Assembly (NCBI GenBank): GCA_040385245.1 | Contig: JAZKHT010000007.1 | Location: 248,001 to 312,000 of the forward strand | DNA: 64,000 nt | Direction of reading: 5' to 3' | Source: JAZKHT01 sp040385245 | GTDB taxonomy: Bacteria; Pseudomonadota; Alphaproteobacteria; Rhodobacterales; Rhodobacteraceae | In this document: positions 1 through 9,405 of the stretch, in pieces | Position numbering within the stretch: position 1 is the first letter of the stretch | Layout: each line of letters begins with the position of its first letter | Translations under genes and position numbers: made by a program | The notes under the pieces: model-generated | Seen by the model: the letters and a program-made list of their open reading frames with translations, nothing else | Databases searched by the model: none | What the model was told of the DNA's origin: nothing

Positions 1-1450
1 CGAAGGCGCGGACGAGGCAGCGCTGACCGAGGCGTTCGTTCCGATGAAATCCGAACGCGTGCGCTATCTGCGCGGTTTTGCCGGGGCCGAGGTGCAGACC
101 GGCGACGAAGCCATCGCCGCCGCCATCGCGTTTTGCGAAGAGCGCGGCGTCGGACGCGGCGTGACCAACTATCGCCTGCGCGACTGGGGCATTTCCCGCC
201 AACGCTATTGGGGCTGCCCGATTCCGGTCGTGCATTGCGCCACCTGCGGCGTGGTGGCCGAGGCCAAGGAAAACCTGCCCGTCCGTCTGCCCGATGATGT
301 GACCTTTGACCAACCCGGCAATCCGCTGGACCGCCACCCGACCTGGCGCACTTGCACCTGCCCGAAATGCGGCGGCGCGGCGCGGCGCGAGACGGACACG
401 ATGGATACCTTTGTCGATTCAAGCTGGTATTACGCGCGCTTCACTTCTCCCCATGCCGCGACACCGACGGATGCGGCAGACGCGGACTATTGGATGAACG
501 TCGACCAATACATCGGCGGGATCGAGCATGCGATTCTGCACCTGCTGTATTCCCGCTTCTTCGCCCGCGCGATGCACAAGACCGGTCATCTGCCTGCCAA
601 GGCAATCGAGCCGTTCAACGCCCTGTTCACCCAAGGCATGGTCACGCACGAGATTTACCTGACCCGCGATGCCGCCGGTCGCCCGGTCTACCACCTGCCC
701 GAAGACGTGACCGACGGAAAGCTGGCCGACGGAACGGCGGTGGAAATCATCCCTTCGGCCAAGATGTCGAAGTCGAAAAAGAACGTCGTCGATCCGGTCA
801 GCATCATTCAGGCCTTTGGCGCCGACACCGCGCGCTGGTTTGTCATGTCAGACAGCCCGCCCGAACGCGATGTGGAATGGACTGCGTCGGGGGCCGAAGC
901 ATCCTACAAACACTTGAACCGCGTCTGGCGCATCGCGTCGGACATCGCGGCATCCGATACGCCCGCAACGGCGGATGACCTTCCCCTGGCCCGCGCCACC
1001 GCCAAGGCGATTGACGAGGTGACAAAGGGGATCGAAGGGTTCGCCTTCAACAAGGCCATCGCCAAGCTGTATGAATTCACCAACACGCTGCAAAAGTCGC
1101 AGGCCGGAACGGCGGCGCGGCGGGATGCGATGAAGGTGATGGCACAACTGATCCAGCCGATGACGCCGCATCTGGCCGAAGAGGTGTGGCAGATGCTGGG
1201 CGGCGAGGGGCTGGTGGCCCGCGCGCCGTGGCTACAGGCCGACCCCGCGCTGCTGATCGAGGACACCGTGATCCTGCCGATCCAGATCAACGGCAAGCGC
1301 CGCGCGGAAATCAGCGTGCCGCGCGATATGCCCGCGGCAGAGGTTGAAAAGATCGCACTGGCCAACGATGATGTGGTGAAGTTTCTGGCCGGTCAGCCGG
1401 TGAAGAAGCTGATCGTCGTTCCGGGGCGTATCATCAATGTCGTCGTCTGA
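1..1450 (+). CDS. leuS: Leucine-tRNA ligase, C-terminal part (5' end outside window)
   Basis: This is the last ~480 residues of a class Ia leucyl-tRNA synthetase, which charges tRNA-Leu in the cytoplasm. The reading frame is open from base 2, so the gene begins upstream of the window; family members are usually about 860 residues. The segment covers the end of the editing insert, the second half of the Rossmann catalytic core (a DYWMNVDQYIGG stretch and the signature KMSKSKKN, encoded near 761-784), the helical anticodon-binding domain and the small C-terminal domain. A CxxC...CPKC pair near the beginning fits the zinc-binding insert. The stop overlaps the start of lptE by 14 bases, so the two are probably co-transcribed. 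Confidence 0.97.
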   Translation, partial: EGADEAALTEAFVPMKSERVRYLRGFAGAEVQTGDEAIAAAIAFCEERGVGRGVTNYRLRDWGISRQRYWGCPIPVVHCATCGVVAEAKENLPVRLPDDVTFDQPGNPLDRHPTWRTCTCPKCGGAARRETDTMDTFVDSSWYYARFTSPHAATPTDAADADYWMNVDQYIGGIEHAILHLLYSRFFARAMHKTGHLPAKAIEPFNALFTQGMVTHEIYLTRDAAGRPVYHLPEDVTDGKLADGTAVEIIPSAKMSKSKKNVVDPVSIIQAFGADTARWFVMSDSPPERDVEWTASGAEASYKHLNRVWRIASDIAASDTPATADDLPLARATAKAIDEVTKGIEGFAFNKAIAKLYEFTNTLQKSQAGTAARRDAMKVMAQLIQPMTPHLAEEVWQMLGGEGLVARAPWLQADPALLIEDTVILPIQINGKRRAEISVPRDMPAAEVEKIALANDDVVKFLAGQPVKKLIVVPGRIINVVV

Positions 1451-1931
1451 CCGCCGCACCCTTTTGTGCCTGCTGGCCGGGCTGCCTTTGGCGGCCTGCG
1501 GCTTTTCCCCGGTCTATGCGCCGGGCGGCCCCGCCGCCGCCTTGCGCGGCCGCATCCGGGTGGACGCGCCGACAGATCGGAACGGTTTTGACTTTGTCGA
1601 ACGGCTGGAGGAACAGCTTGGCCGACCGCAGGCCCCCATCTACGATCTGTCCTACACCATCAAGACCAACCAGATCAGCGTCGGCATCACCCCTGACAAC
1701 GACATCACCCGCTACAACCTGACGGGCCGCGTCGATTGGTCGGTGACCGACCGCACCAGCGGTGCGCGGGTGGCAGGGGGAACGGCGGAAAGCTTTACTT
1801 CGTTCTCGGCCACCGGTTCGACCGTGGCTGGCCTTGCTGCCGAAGAGGATGCCGGCCTGCGCCTGATGCGCATCCTTGCCGATCAGATCGTGACACAGAT
1901 CGCCGCAACCGCGCCGGGCTGGGCCGGATGA
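1437..1931 (+). CDS. lptE: LPS-assembly lipoprotein LptE
   Basis: 164-residue lipoprotein. A type II signal peptide ends in a lipobox (LAAC) at about residue 20, followed by the CGFSPVY stretch typical of alphaproteobacterial LptE. LptE plugs the LptD barrel in the outer membrane and helps insert lipopolysaccharide. The gene starts inside the end of leuS and its TGA overlaps the ATG of holA, and leuS-lptE-holA is a conserved order in proteobacteria. Assignment rests on the lipobox, size and position, since LptE sequences diverge strongly. Confidence 0.88.
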   Translation: MSSSDRRTLLCLLAGLPLAACGFSPVYAPGGPAAALRGRIRVDAPTDRNGFDFVERLEEQLGRPQAPIYDLSYTIKTNQISVGITPDNDITRYNLTGRVDWSVTDRTSGARVAGGTAESFTSFSATGSTVAGLAAEEDAGLRLMRILADQIVTQIAATAPGWAG

Positions 1932-2941
1932 TCCTGAAAGGGATCGAGGCGACACGCTATTTCGCCAAGCCCGATCCGGGAAAGGCGGGCCTGCTGATTT
2001 TCGGTGCCGACACAATGCACGTTGCCCTGCGGCGGCAAGAGGTGATCGCCGCCCTGATTGGACCGCAGGGCGAATCGGAAATGCGGCTGGCCCGAATGGC
2101 AGGGGCCGATCTGCGACGTGATCCTGCGATGCTGCTGGATGCGATCAAGGCCCAAGGTTTTTTCCCCGGCCCGCGTGTCGCGTTTGTCGAAGATGCGACT
2201 GATTCGCTGACCCCGCTGATCGACGCCGCGCTGAAGGACTGGAAACCGGGCGATGCGCAGATCGTGGTGACGGCTGGCAACCTGACCGGCAAGGCCGCGC
2301 TGAAAAAGCTGTTCGACAGCCATCCTTTTGCCTATTGCGCCGGTCTGTACGACGATCCGCCGGGGCGAGAAGAGATCGAGGCGGCCTTGGCCAAGGCGGG
2401 CCTGACCAACATCGACCGAGAGGCTGCAACCGATCTGACCGTGCTTGCCCGTGCCTTGGACCCCGGCGATTTCCGGCAGATGCTGGAAAAGATCGCGCTT
2501 TATAAATATCAGGACACCGCCCCCCTGACCCCGACCGAGGTGGCGGCCCTTGCCCCCGCCACCATCGAGGCCGAGGTGGACGATCTGATCCACGCCGTCG
2601 CCGATCAGCGCCGGACGGACATCGCGGCCCTTGTCCGACGGCTTGAGGGGCAAGGCACCAGCCCCGTCACCTTGTGCATCATGGCGTTGCGCCATTTCCG
2701 CACCCTACACGCGGCAACCTGCGATCCGGGCGGCGTGTCATCGGGCATGGGCAAGGCGCGGATCAACTTCAAGATGCGCGACGCGATGCAGCGGCAGGCC
2801 CAGAACTGGGGCCGTGACAAGCTGGAGGCCGTGCTGTCATTGCTGGTGGAAACTGATTTGACGCTGCGGTCATCGTCCCGCGCGCCGGGCATGGCATTGA
2901 TGGAGCGGGCCTTGGTTCGGATCGCGATGATCAGACTGTAA
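1928..2941 (+). CDS. holA: DNA polymerase III subunit delta
   Basis: 337-residue delta subunit of the clamp loader, which opens the beta sliding clamp. The ATG at 1928 overlaps the lptE stop (ATGA); an in-frame start 192 bases upstream exists but would run through lptE. The order is an N-terminal AAA-like domain (LLIFGAD near residue 22, no complete Walker A, as usual for delta), a middle lid domain, and a C-terminal helical collar with a conserved ALRHF..LH stretch. Third gene of the leuS-lptE-holA unit. Confidence 0.93.
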   Translation: MILKGIEATRYFAKPDPGKAGLLIFGADTMHVALRRQEVIAALIGPQGESEMRLARMAGADLRRDPAMLLDAIKAQGFFPGPRVAFVEDATDSLTPLIDAALKDWKPGDAQIVVTAGNLTGKAALKKLFDSHPFAYCAGLYDDPPGREEIEAALAKAGLTNIDREAATDLTVLARALDPGDFRQMLEKIALYKYQDTAPLTPTEVAALAPATIEAEVDDLIHAVADQRRTDIAALVRRLEGQGTSPVTLCIMALRHFRTLHAATCDPGGVSSGMGKARINFKMRDAMQRQAQNWGRDKLEAVLSLLVETDLTLRSSSRAPGMALMERALVRIAMIRL

Positions 2942-2987
2942 CCCGTTCGTAACCAGTGGCCCTGTCCGACCGTATCTTGAGGCCCCG

Positions 2988-4079
2988 ATGACCCGACTGC
3001 CCCACGCACGCCAGCTTTTGCGTATGGTCGGCCCTGCAATGGGACCGGCCCACGCACCCGAAGTGCTGCGCGCCGCGATTGGGGCGGGACTAGGCCTTGT
3101 GCTGTGCGATCTGTTGCTGTGGGTCATGGTCGGCGACACCGGCGTATTTGAACGTGTGGTGCTGATCGCGCCCTTTGGTGCATCGGCTTTTCTTATTTTC
3201 ACCGTTCCGAACAGCCCATTGGCGCAGCCGTATTCCGTGGTCATCGGCAACACGCTGTCAGCGCTGATCGCGCTTGGTTTGGTCCATCTGGTGCCTGCCG
3301 CTTTGCCTGCTGCCGGTCTGTCGGTCGCATTCGCGATTGCGGCAATGGCCGTCGCCCGCGCACTTCATCCGCCCGCAGGGGCCGTGGCACTGGCCATTGC
3401 ATTGGTTGGGCCGGATCAGGGGGCGATGTTTGCGCTGAACCCCGTTCTGACGGGATCGGTTGTGCTGGTTCTGCTGGGCACGGTGTGGAACCGGGCGACG
3501 GGGCGGGTCTATCCGTTTCGCCAACCCGTCCAGCAAGGGCCGCATGGCACACCCGATGCACGGCCTGACCGCAGGCTGGGGCTGGGACCGGGCGATCTGG
3601 CCGGAATTCTGGACCGGTTGCGCATGGCGCAGAACATCGGCGTCGAAGATCTTGCCCGCGCCATCAGTGCTGCGGAAACCGAGGCTACGGCGCGTCAGTT
3701 GGGCGGTTTGACGGCGGGCGATGTCATGTCGCGCCATCTGGTCACGCTGTTTCCCGACACGCCCTTTGACCATCTGGCCGACCTGTTCACCCGCCACCGG
3801 TTTCACACCCTGCCCGTCATCCACCCCGATGGCAGCTATCTGGGTCTTGTCCCGCAACTCGCCCTGCTGCGACCCGAGGCCAGGGGGATGACCGCTGCGG
3901 CATTGGTCGAACCCGGTATCGAAAGCGTCTCGCCCGCCACCGGCTTTGCGCCGCTGATCGACCTTTTGGCGGATGGCCGCCAACAGGCGGTTCCGGTTGT
4001 CGATGCGGGGCGTTTGGTCGGGTTGATCACCCGGTCGGACATGATCGCCTTGCTGGCGCGGCGCCTGCGCAGGGGTTGA
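2988..4079 (+). CDS. HPP-family membrane protein with C-terminal CBS domains
   Basis: 363 residues. The first ~175 hold four or five hydrophobic segments with the HPP signature (LHPPAGAVA near residue 125) and a conserved PFGAS stretch. After a hydrophilic linker the last ~130 residues contain two CBS motifs (starting GDVMSRHLVTLFPDTP and ending in PVVDAGRLVGLITRSDMIALL). HPP proteins are integral membrane proteins, some linked to nitrite transport in chloroplasts; CBS pairs usually bind adenine nucleotides and act as regulatory modules. A nucleotide-gated transporter is an inference; the substrate is unknown. Confidence 0.85.
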   Translation: MTRLPHARQLLRMVGPAMGPAHAPEVLRAAIGAGLGLVLCDLLLWVMVGDTGVFERVVLIAPFGASAFLIFTVPNSPLAQPYSVVIGNTLSALIALGLVHLVPAALPAAGLSVAFAIAAMAVARALHPPAGAVALAIALVGPDQGAMFALNPVLTGSVVLVLLGTVWNRATGRVYPFRQPVQQGPHGTPDARPDRRLGLGPGDLAGILDRLRMAQNIGVEDLARAISAAETEATARQLGGLTAGDVMSRHLVTLFPDTPFDHLADLFTRHRFHTLPVIHPDGSYLGLVPQLALLRPEARGMTAAALVEPGIESVSPATGFAPLIDLLADGRQQAVPVVDAGRLVGLITRSDMIALLARRLRRG

Positions 4080-4135
4080 TTTCACTTGACCTAACCCCGC
4101 AGTCGCCGGACGGTCACCGCCAAAGGATGCGCCCC

Positions 4136-4576
4136 ATGACCAACAGCTTTGCCGCCCTGCACCACGCCTGCGCCGCCCTTGGCACACGGCTGTTCACCAT
4201 CACCGTGCAGGACACGGCCCACGACCTTGCCCGCCGCGCCTATACCTCGCACCCCGTCGAATATCCGACGCAAGGCACCAAACCGCTGACACGCGACGGC
4301 TGGTACGATCACTGCATCGGGGGCAAGCAGACGTTCGTTGCGAACACGGTGCCGGAATTTGCGCGGTATTTCTTTGATCATGCGCTGATCACCTCGCTTG
4401 GTCTGGGGTCTTGCATCAACATCCCGCTGATCGCAGACGATGGCACGGTGGTGGCCACGATCAACCTTCTGGCGGAAGAGCATCATTTTACCCCTGACCG
4501 CCTTTCCGCCTATGAAACGCTGGTCGCAGCCCATCGCCCCGCTTTGCTGTCGGACATTGCGGTCCCCCCATCCTGA
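4136..4576 (+). CDS. GAF domain-containing protein
   Basis: About 146 residues from the ATG at 4136, which has an AAAGG stretch nine bases upstream; an in-frame ATG at 4127 sits directly on that stretch. The middle carries a GAF-like fold pattern (GSCINIPLIADDGTVVATINLL) as in small-molecule sensing domains, and there is no attached output domain. It lies 17 bases upstream of a LysR regulator on the same strand, so co-transcription is likely. The ligand and role cannot be read from the sequence. Confidence 0.75.
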   Translation: MTNSFAALHHACAALGTRLFTITVQDTAHDLARRAYTSHPVEYPTQGTKPLTRDGWYDHCIGGKQTFVANTVPEFARYFFDHALITSLGLGSCINIPLIADDGTVVATINLLAEEHHFTPDRLSAYETLVAAHRPALLSDIAVPPS

Positions 4577-4593
4577 CCCTGCGGTGAGCCGCC

Positions 4594-5496
4594 ATGGCCT
4601 TTACCCTGCGCCAATTGCAGTTCTTTGTCGCCGCAGCCGAGGCGGGGTCTGTCTCGGGCGCGGCACGCGCACTGTCCATCAGCCAGTCCTCGGTGACCGA
4701 GGCTATTCGCGCGCTGGAAGATGATCTGGGCGTGTCGCTGTTTGACCGTCAGGCGCGCGGGCTGCTGATCACCCACAAAGGCAGCGCCTTCCTGCGCCAT
4801 GCGCGACAGATCCTTGCGGATGTCGCCACCGCCCGCACCGCCTTTCGGGACGAGGCGGAAACGGCCACGGGGCGGCTGTCGCTGGGGGTCACGTCGCTGG
4901 TGGCGGGCTATGTGCTGTCTGACATCCTGTCACGCTTTCGCCGCGCCTATCCGCAGGTTGAACTGAGCGTGATCGAGGATAACGGCGATTATCTGCAACA
5001 CCTGCTGATCGGGGGCGAGCTGGATGTCGCCGTCCTGCTGACGTCGTCGGTCAAGGATCGCATGGCGCTGCATGTGGAAACGCTGCTGGTGTCGCCCTAT
5101 CGGCTGTGGCTGCCCTTGGGCCACCCGCTGGCGCAGCAAGAGGCAATCGCGCTGGACGAACTGGCAGGTCAGCCGCTGATACAGTTGATGGTGGACGAGA
5201 TCGAGGAATCCACCCGCAGCCTTATGGGCGCCTTGGCGGTCAAACCCGAAATCGCGTTTCGCACCCGCTCGGTCGAGGCGGTGCGGTCGCTGGTCGCCAC
5301 CGGGGCGGGCCTGGCCATTCTGCCCAGCCTTGTCTATCGCCCCTGGTCGCTGGAAGGCGACCGGATCGAAATCAGGGATGTGTCGGGCGATCTGCCATCG
5401 GTGCAGGTCGGGCTGGCGTGGCGCAAGGGCGCACCGCTGGCCCCGCCCGCACTGAACTTTGTCCGGGCGGCACAAAGTGCGATTCCGACGCGGTGA
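4594..5496 (+). CDS. LysR-family transcriptional regulator
   Basis: 300 residues with an N-terminal winged helix-turn-helix (LRQLQFFVAAAEAGSVSGAA ... SISQSSVTEAIRALE) in the first 65 residues and a type 2 periplasmic-binding effector domain after about residue 90. LysR proteins bind DNA as tetramers and respond to a small co-inducer. The downstream CAP gene is convergent, so the usual divergent target is absent; the nearest rightward operon is the polyamine uptake cluster at 6.2 kb. A link to it is only positional. Confidence 0.92.
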   Translation: MAFTLRQLQFFVAAAEAGSVSGAARALSISQSSVTEAIRALEDDLGVSLFDRQARGLLITHKGSAFLRHARQILADVATARTAFRDEAETATGRLSLGVTSLVAGYVLSDILSRFRRAYPQVELSVIEDNGDYLQHLLIGGELDVAVLLTSSVKDRMALHVETLLVSPYRLWLPLGHPLAQQEAIALDELAGQPLIQLMVDEIEESTRSLMGALAVKPEIAFRTRSVEAVRSLVATGAGLAILPSLVYRPWSLEGDRIEIRDVSGDLPSVQVGLAWRKGAPLAPPALNFVRAAQSAIPTR

Positions 5497-5997
5497 TCAT
5501 CGCTTGGTGCGGGCCACGTCCATCACCCAATACACCTTGCCACCGTTGCCGATGGTGACCGAAATCCCGATGTCCCGCAGCGACGGGTCGATGATCGCGG
5601 CCCAATGCGGCGGCGAGTTGCGCCAGATCTCGGCCGCCGACGACACCGCGTGCTGGCGGGTATAGGCGATGTTTTCATTGCCGGCCTTCAACCGGTAACC
5701 GGTCGCCTTGATCCGCTTGCCAAGCGCCGGGCCACCGGGGCGGGTGTGGGCAAAGAAATCGCGCAATGCCATGTCGCAGGCATGGGCGTCTGCAGCCTTG
5801 TCCAGCTTGGCCGACCGCGCATAGGGGCGCGCGCCATGTGCCTTGCGCTGCACGTTGATCCAGTCAAGCAGTTGCGATTCAAGCGTTGCTGCCGTTGCGG
5901 GTTGCTGGCACCCGCCCGGCAGACTTGCTGCACGGGCGTCGGTTGCATGAACCGCAAACGCCAACAGGACGGCCGCTATAGGGTGAAACCTGCGCAT
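5497..5997 (-). CDS. Secreted CAP (SCP-like) domain protein
   Basis: 166 residues from the ATG at 5997; a longer frame begins at 6045 but would put 16 polar residues before the signal peptide. The N-terminus is a typical signal peptide ending near ARAAS. The mature part is a CAP domain: an N-R-x-x-H-G-like helix, ADAHACDMALRDFFAHT with the conserved His, GENIAYT, and WxNSPPHWAAI. Bacterial CAP proteins are exported and mostly of unknown function. Convergent with the LysR gene, with no bases between the stops. Confidence 0.88.
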   Translation of the reverse strand: MRRFHPIAAVLLAFAVHATDARAASLPGGCQQPATAATLESQLLDWINVQRKAHGARPYARSAKLDKAADAHACDMALRDFFAHTRPGGPALGKRIKATGYRLKAGNENIAYTRQHAVSSAAEIWRNSPPHWAAIIDPSLRDIGISVTIGNGGKVYWVMDVARTKR

Positions 5998-6125
5998 TCC
6001 TGTGCCCTTGATTATGAAATCTACCCGCACATAGCCGCGCCGCATGGCGAAAACTTGGCGGGATTTGGCCCGACACGCACGATCTACCCATCGGAAAAAC
6101 CGAAACCTCGTATCACCTTTTTGAT

Positions 6126-6141
6126 ATTGCGAAACGGCAAT
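6126..6141. promoter_or_regulatory. Candidate operator palindrome upstream of the polyamine uptake operon
   Basis: The sequence reads ATTGC-N6-GCAAT, two perfect 5-bp arms, in the 221-bp gap between the divergent CAP gene and the ydcS-like gene. It lies about 80 bases before the ydcS start, a position compatible with a regulator site for either gene. No binding protein can be assigned. Confidence 0.25.
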
Positions 6142-6218
6142 GCTTGCCTACGCTGCGCTTATGACCGGAAAACGGCGTCCCGCACGCTTGGGCGGGCCAT
6201 TCACAGGGAGATTTCAGC

Positions 6219-7379
6219 ATGACAGCCATACGAACATTGAAACTGATGGGGACGGCCACGCTGGCGGTCATGACCGGGCTTTCGCCCGCCATGGCCCAGA
6301 TGACCGCCATTGGCGCAGGCGAGGGCGAACTCAGCATCGTCGCATGGGCAGGCTATGTCGAACGCGGCGAAACCGACCCTGCGTTTGATTGGGTAACCAA
6401 GTTCGAAGAGGCGTCGGGCTGCAAGGTCAGCGTCAAGACCGCCAACACGTCGGACGAGATGGTCGCCCTGATGAACGAGGGCGGTTTTGACCTTGTCACC
6501 GCATCGGGCGATGCGTCGCTGCGGCTGATTTCGGGCAAGCGGGTGCAGCCGATCAACACCGATCTTATCCCGTCCTGGTCCACGATCGACGACCGCCTAA
6601 AAGATGCGCCCTGGCATACCGTGGACGGCATGCATTACGGCGTGCCCTACATGTGGGGGCCGAACGTGTTGATGTACAACACCGAAGTGTTCAAGGAACC
6701 GCCGACGTCGTGGAACGTGGTCTTTGAACCGATGGACCTGCCCGATGGCAAGCCGAACAAGGGCCGCGTGCAGGCGTATGACGGCCCGATCCATGTGGCC
6801 GATGCGGCGCAATACCTGATGTTCCACAAGCCGGAACTGGGCATCACCTCGCCCTACGAGCTGAACGAGGATCAATACAAGGCCGCGCTGGACCTGCTGC
6901 GCGTGCAGCGTGATCTGGTCAGCCGCTATTGGCATGACGCGTTCATCCAGATCGACGATTTCAAGAACGAGGGTGTTGTCGCATCCGGATCGTGGCCGTT
7001 CCAGGTGAACCTGTTGAAGGGCGAAGGTCTGCCTGTCGCATCCACCATCCCGCAGGAAGGCGCCACCGGTTGGGCCGACACCACCATGCTGCATGCCGAG
7101 GCGGCCCATCCGAACTGCGCCTATATGTGGTTCGACCATCAGCTTGCTTCGAACCTGCAGTCGGACCTGTCGGTGTGGTTCGGGGCCAACCCGTCCGTTC
7201 CTGCCGCCTGCACCGATGGGCGCGGGATGCAAACCGCCGAGGGCTGCACGGCCAACGGTCTGGATGATTTCGACAAGATCCGGTTCTGGACCACCCCTGT
7301 GTCAACCTGTGCCCAAGGGGAATGCGTGCCCTATTACCGCTGGGTGTCCGACTACATCGGCGTGATCGGCGGCCGCTAA
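6219..7379 (+). CDS. ydcS: ABC transporter substrate-binding protein, YdcS-like (polyamine type)
   Basis: 386-residue periplasmic binding protein with a Sec signal peptide ending at about residue 26 (SPAMAQ). The body has the PotD/PotF-type layout: LSIVAWAGYVERG at the mature N-terminus, a DLVTASGDASLRL stretch, GVPYMWGPNVLMYN, and four cysteines near the C-terminus that may form disulphides. An AGGGAG Shine-Dalgarno lies eight bases upstream. Length and gene order match E. coli YdcS, whose operon encodes a putrescine-type ABC importer. The substrate is inferred from the adjoining patD-like gene. Confidence 0.85.
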   Translation: MTAIRTLKLMGTATLAVMTGLSPAMAQMTAIGAGEGELSIVAWAGYVERGETDPAFDWVTKFEEASGCKVSVKTANTSDEMVALMNEGGFDLVTASGDASLRLISGKRVQPINTDLIPSWSTIDDRLKDAPWHTVDGMHYGVPYMWGPNVLMYNTEVFKEPPTSWNVVFEPMDLPDGKPNKGRVQAYDGPIHVADAAQYLMFHKPELGITSPYELNEDQYKAALDLLRVQRDLVSRYWHDAFIQIDDFKNEGVVASGSWPFQVNLLKGEGLPVASTIPQEGATGWADTTMLHAEAAHPNCAYMWFDHQLASNLQSDLSVWFGANPSVPAACTDGRGMQTAEGCTANGLDDFDKIRFWTTPVSTCAQGECVPYYRWVSDYIGVIGGR

Positions 7380-7386
7380 GACCATC

Positions 7387-7409
7387 GGGGCCCCGCGCAC
7401 CGGGGCCCC
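7387..7409 (+). terminator. Intra-operon GC hairpin after ydcS
   Basis: An 8-bp perfect stem (GGGGCCCC at 7387-7394 and 7402-7409) with a 7-base loop sits 7 bases after the ydcS stop, and is followed by C/T-rich sequence. There is no long T run, so it is more likely an attenuator or 3' mRNA-protecting hairpin that keeps binding-protein mRNA more abundant than the transporter mRNA than a full terminator. Confidence 0.55.
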
Positions 7410-7474
7410 CTTATCCCCCTTGCATACCGCCCCGCGCTTGCGGGGTGCAAATCCCCTTTTCCCTGAAAGCTGCC

Positions 7475-8467
7475 ATGACCCCTACTGTCGAATTCGCCAA
7501 TGTCTCGCGCCATTTCGGCACTGTCCGTGCGGTGGATGGGGTGGATCTTACCATTGCCGAAGGGTCTTTCTTTGCGATGCTCGGCCCGTCGGGGTCGGGC
7601 AAGACCACCTGTCTGCGGCTGATCTCGGGGTTCGAAAAGCCGACCGGCGGGGCCATCCGCATCTTTGGGCAGGATGTCAGCGACATCCCCCCCAACCGGC
7701 GCAACGTGAACACGGTGTTTCAGGATTACGCGCTGTTTCCGCATATGAATGTGCGCGACAACGTTGCCTACGGCCTGATGGTCAAGGGCGTGGACCGGCG
7801 CATCCGCTATGCCAAGGCCGACGAGATGTTGGCGCTGGTCAAACTGGACAGCTACGGCGACCGCAAGCCTGCGCAACTGTCGGGCGGTCAACGCCAGCGC
7901 GTGGCGCTGGCCCGCGCCCTGGTCAACGAACCGCGGGTGCTGCTGCTGGACGAACCGCTTGGCGCGCTGGACCTGAAACTGCGCGAGGCGATGCAGGACG
8001 AGCTTAAGGCGCTGCAACAGCGCCTTGGAATCACCTTTGTCTTTGTCACCCATGATCAGGGCGAGGCGCTGTCGATGGCCGACAGTCTGGCCGTGTTCAA
8101 CAATGGCAAAATCGCCCAGATCGGTACACCGCAGGATGTCTATGCCCGCCCGCGCACCCGGTTTGTGGCCGATTTTGTCGGATCATCCAACGTGCTGCCG
8201 CCCGACGTGACGCGCGCGTTCGGCGGTCCCGCTTCGTGGTCGTCCCTGCGGCCCGAGGCGCTGCGTATAACGCCCGCGGATGGCGTGGCGCTGTCGGGCA
8301 CCGTGACGGGCAGCCGCTTTCTGGGCGCAGGGTCGCGCGTGACCATCGCCACCACCGGCACCGAAATTGCCGTCCACCTGCCCGGCGGTCAGCCCGTGCC
8401 CGACACAGGCGCGATCGTGGGCATAGGGTTTGACCCCGCCGCCCTGCATGTGATGGACGGCGCATGA
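7475..8467 (+). CDS. ydcT: Polyamine ABC transporter ATP-binding protein, YdcT/PotA-like
   Basis: 330 residues. Walker A GPSGSGKTT near residue 40, Q-loop VFQDYALFP, ABC signature LSGGQRQRVALARAL, Walker B VLLLDEPLGALD and switch His VTHDQ are all present. The C-terminal ~80 residues form a TOBE domain, as in PotA. The ATG at 7475 is chosen because the ABC domain begins 5 residues later; the longer upstream frame overlaps ydcS. Its stop overlaps the start of the first permease (ATGA). Confidence 0.92.
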   Translation: MTPTVEFANVSRHFGTVRAVDGVDLTIAEGSFFAMLGPSGSGKTTCLRLISGFEKPTGGAIRIFGQDVSDIPPNRRNVNTVFQDYALFPHMNVRDNVAYGLMVKGVDRRIRYAKADEMLALVKLDSYGDRKPAQLSGGQRQRVALARALVNEPRVLLLDEPLGALDLKLREAMQDELKALQQRLGITFVFVTHDQGEALSMADSLAVFNNGKIAQIGTPQDVYARPRTRFVADFVGSSNVLPPDVTRAFGGPASWSSLRPEALRITPADGVALSGTVTGSRFLGAGSRVTIATTGTEIAVHLPGGQPVPDTGAIVGIGFDPAALHVMDGA

Positions 8468-9405
8468 CACCAGCACCCGCCATATTGCCCGAACGCGGGC
8501 TTGCAGACCGCCTGACCGCGATCTTCTGGCGGCATCCGCGCCTGCTTTTGGCGATTCTGGTCGGCCCGCCCTTGCTGTGGCTGGGGGTGATCTATCTGGG
8601 GTCGCTGCTGGCGCTGCTGCTGCAAAGCTTTTATTCCATTGACGAATTTTCGGGGCTTGTGGTCGAAGAATTCACCCTGAAAACCTATGCCGAACTGTTC
8701 CGCCCGCAGAATTTCGACATCATCCTGCGCACGCTGCTGATGTCCGCCAGCGTCACCATCGGCTGTGCCGTCATCGCCTTTCCCATCGCCTATTATGCCG
8801 CCCGTTATGCCAAGGGGCGGTGGAAGGCGGTGTTCTATCTGGGCGTCATGCTGCCGCTGTGGTCGTCGTATCTGGTCAAGGTCTACGCGTGGAAGCTGAT
8901 CCTTGCGAAAGAGGGGATCATCACATGGGCCACGGACGCCATCGGCGCGGGGTTCATCCTGAACGCGGTGCTGGCGCTGCCGGGGATTGGCGGCAATTCA
9001 TTGTCCACCAGTTTTCTGGGCACCTTCATCGTCTTTGTCTATGTCTGGCTGCCCTACATGATCCTGCCCATGCAGGCATCGTTGGAGCGGGTTCCGACCT
9101 CGATGCTTGAGGCATCGGCAGACCTGGGTGCCACGCGCGCGCAGACGTTCCGCACGGTAACGCTGCCGCTGGCCTTGCCGGGGGTGATCGCGGGGTCGAT
9201 CTTCACGTTTTCGCTGACGATGGGGGATTACATCATTCCGCAGATCGTCGGCACCTCGGCCCGGTTCATCGGGTTGGCGGTGTATCAGTTGCAGGGCACC
9301 GCCGGAAACCTGCCGCTCGCCGCCGCCTTTGCCGTCGTGCCCATTGTGATCATGCTGGTCTATCTGTGGCTGGCCAAGCAGAAGGGGGCGTTCGATGCAC
9401 TCTGA
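8464..9405 (+). CDS. ydcU: Polyamine ABC transporter permease, YdcU/PotB-like
   Basis: 313 residues with six predicted membrane segments and the EAA loop near residue 215 (EASADLGATRAQTFRTVTLP), the contact site for the ATPase. The length equals that of E. coli YdcU. It starts inside the ydcT stop and overlaps the second permease by 11 bases, so all three are translationally coupled. Confidence 0.92.
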   Translation: MTPAPAILPERGLADRLTAIFWRHPRLLLAILVGPPLLWLGVIYLGSLLALLLQSFYSIDEFSGLVVEEFTLKTYAELFRPQNFDIILRTLLMSASVTIGCAVIAFPIAYYAARYAKGRWKAVFYLGVMLPLWSSYLVKVYAWKLILAKEGIITWATDAIGAGFILNAVLALPGIGGNSLSTSFLGTFIVFVYVWLPYMILPMQASLERVPTSMLEASADLGATRAQTFRTVTLPLALPGVIAGSIFTFSLTMGDYIIPQIVGTSARFIGLAVYQLQGTAGNLPLAAAFAVVPIVIMLVYLWLAKQKGAFDAL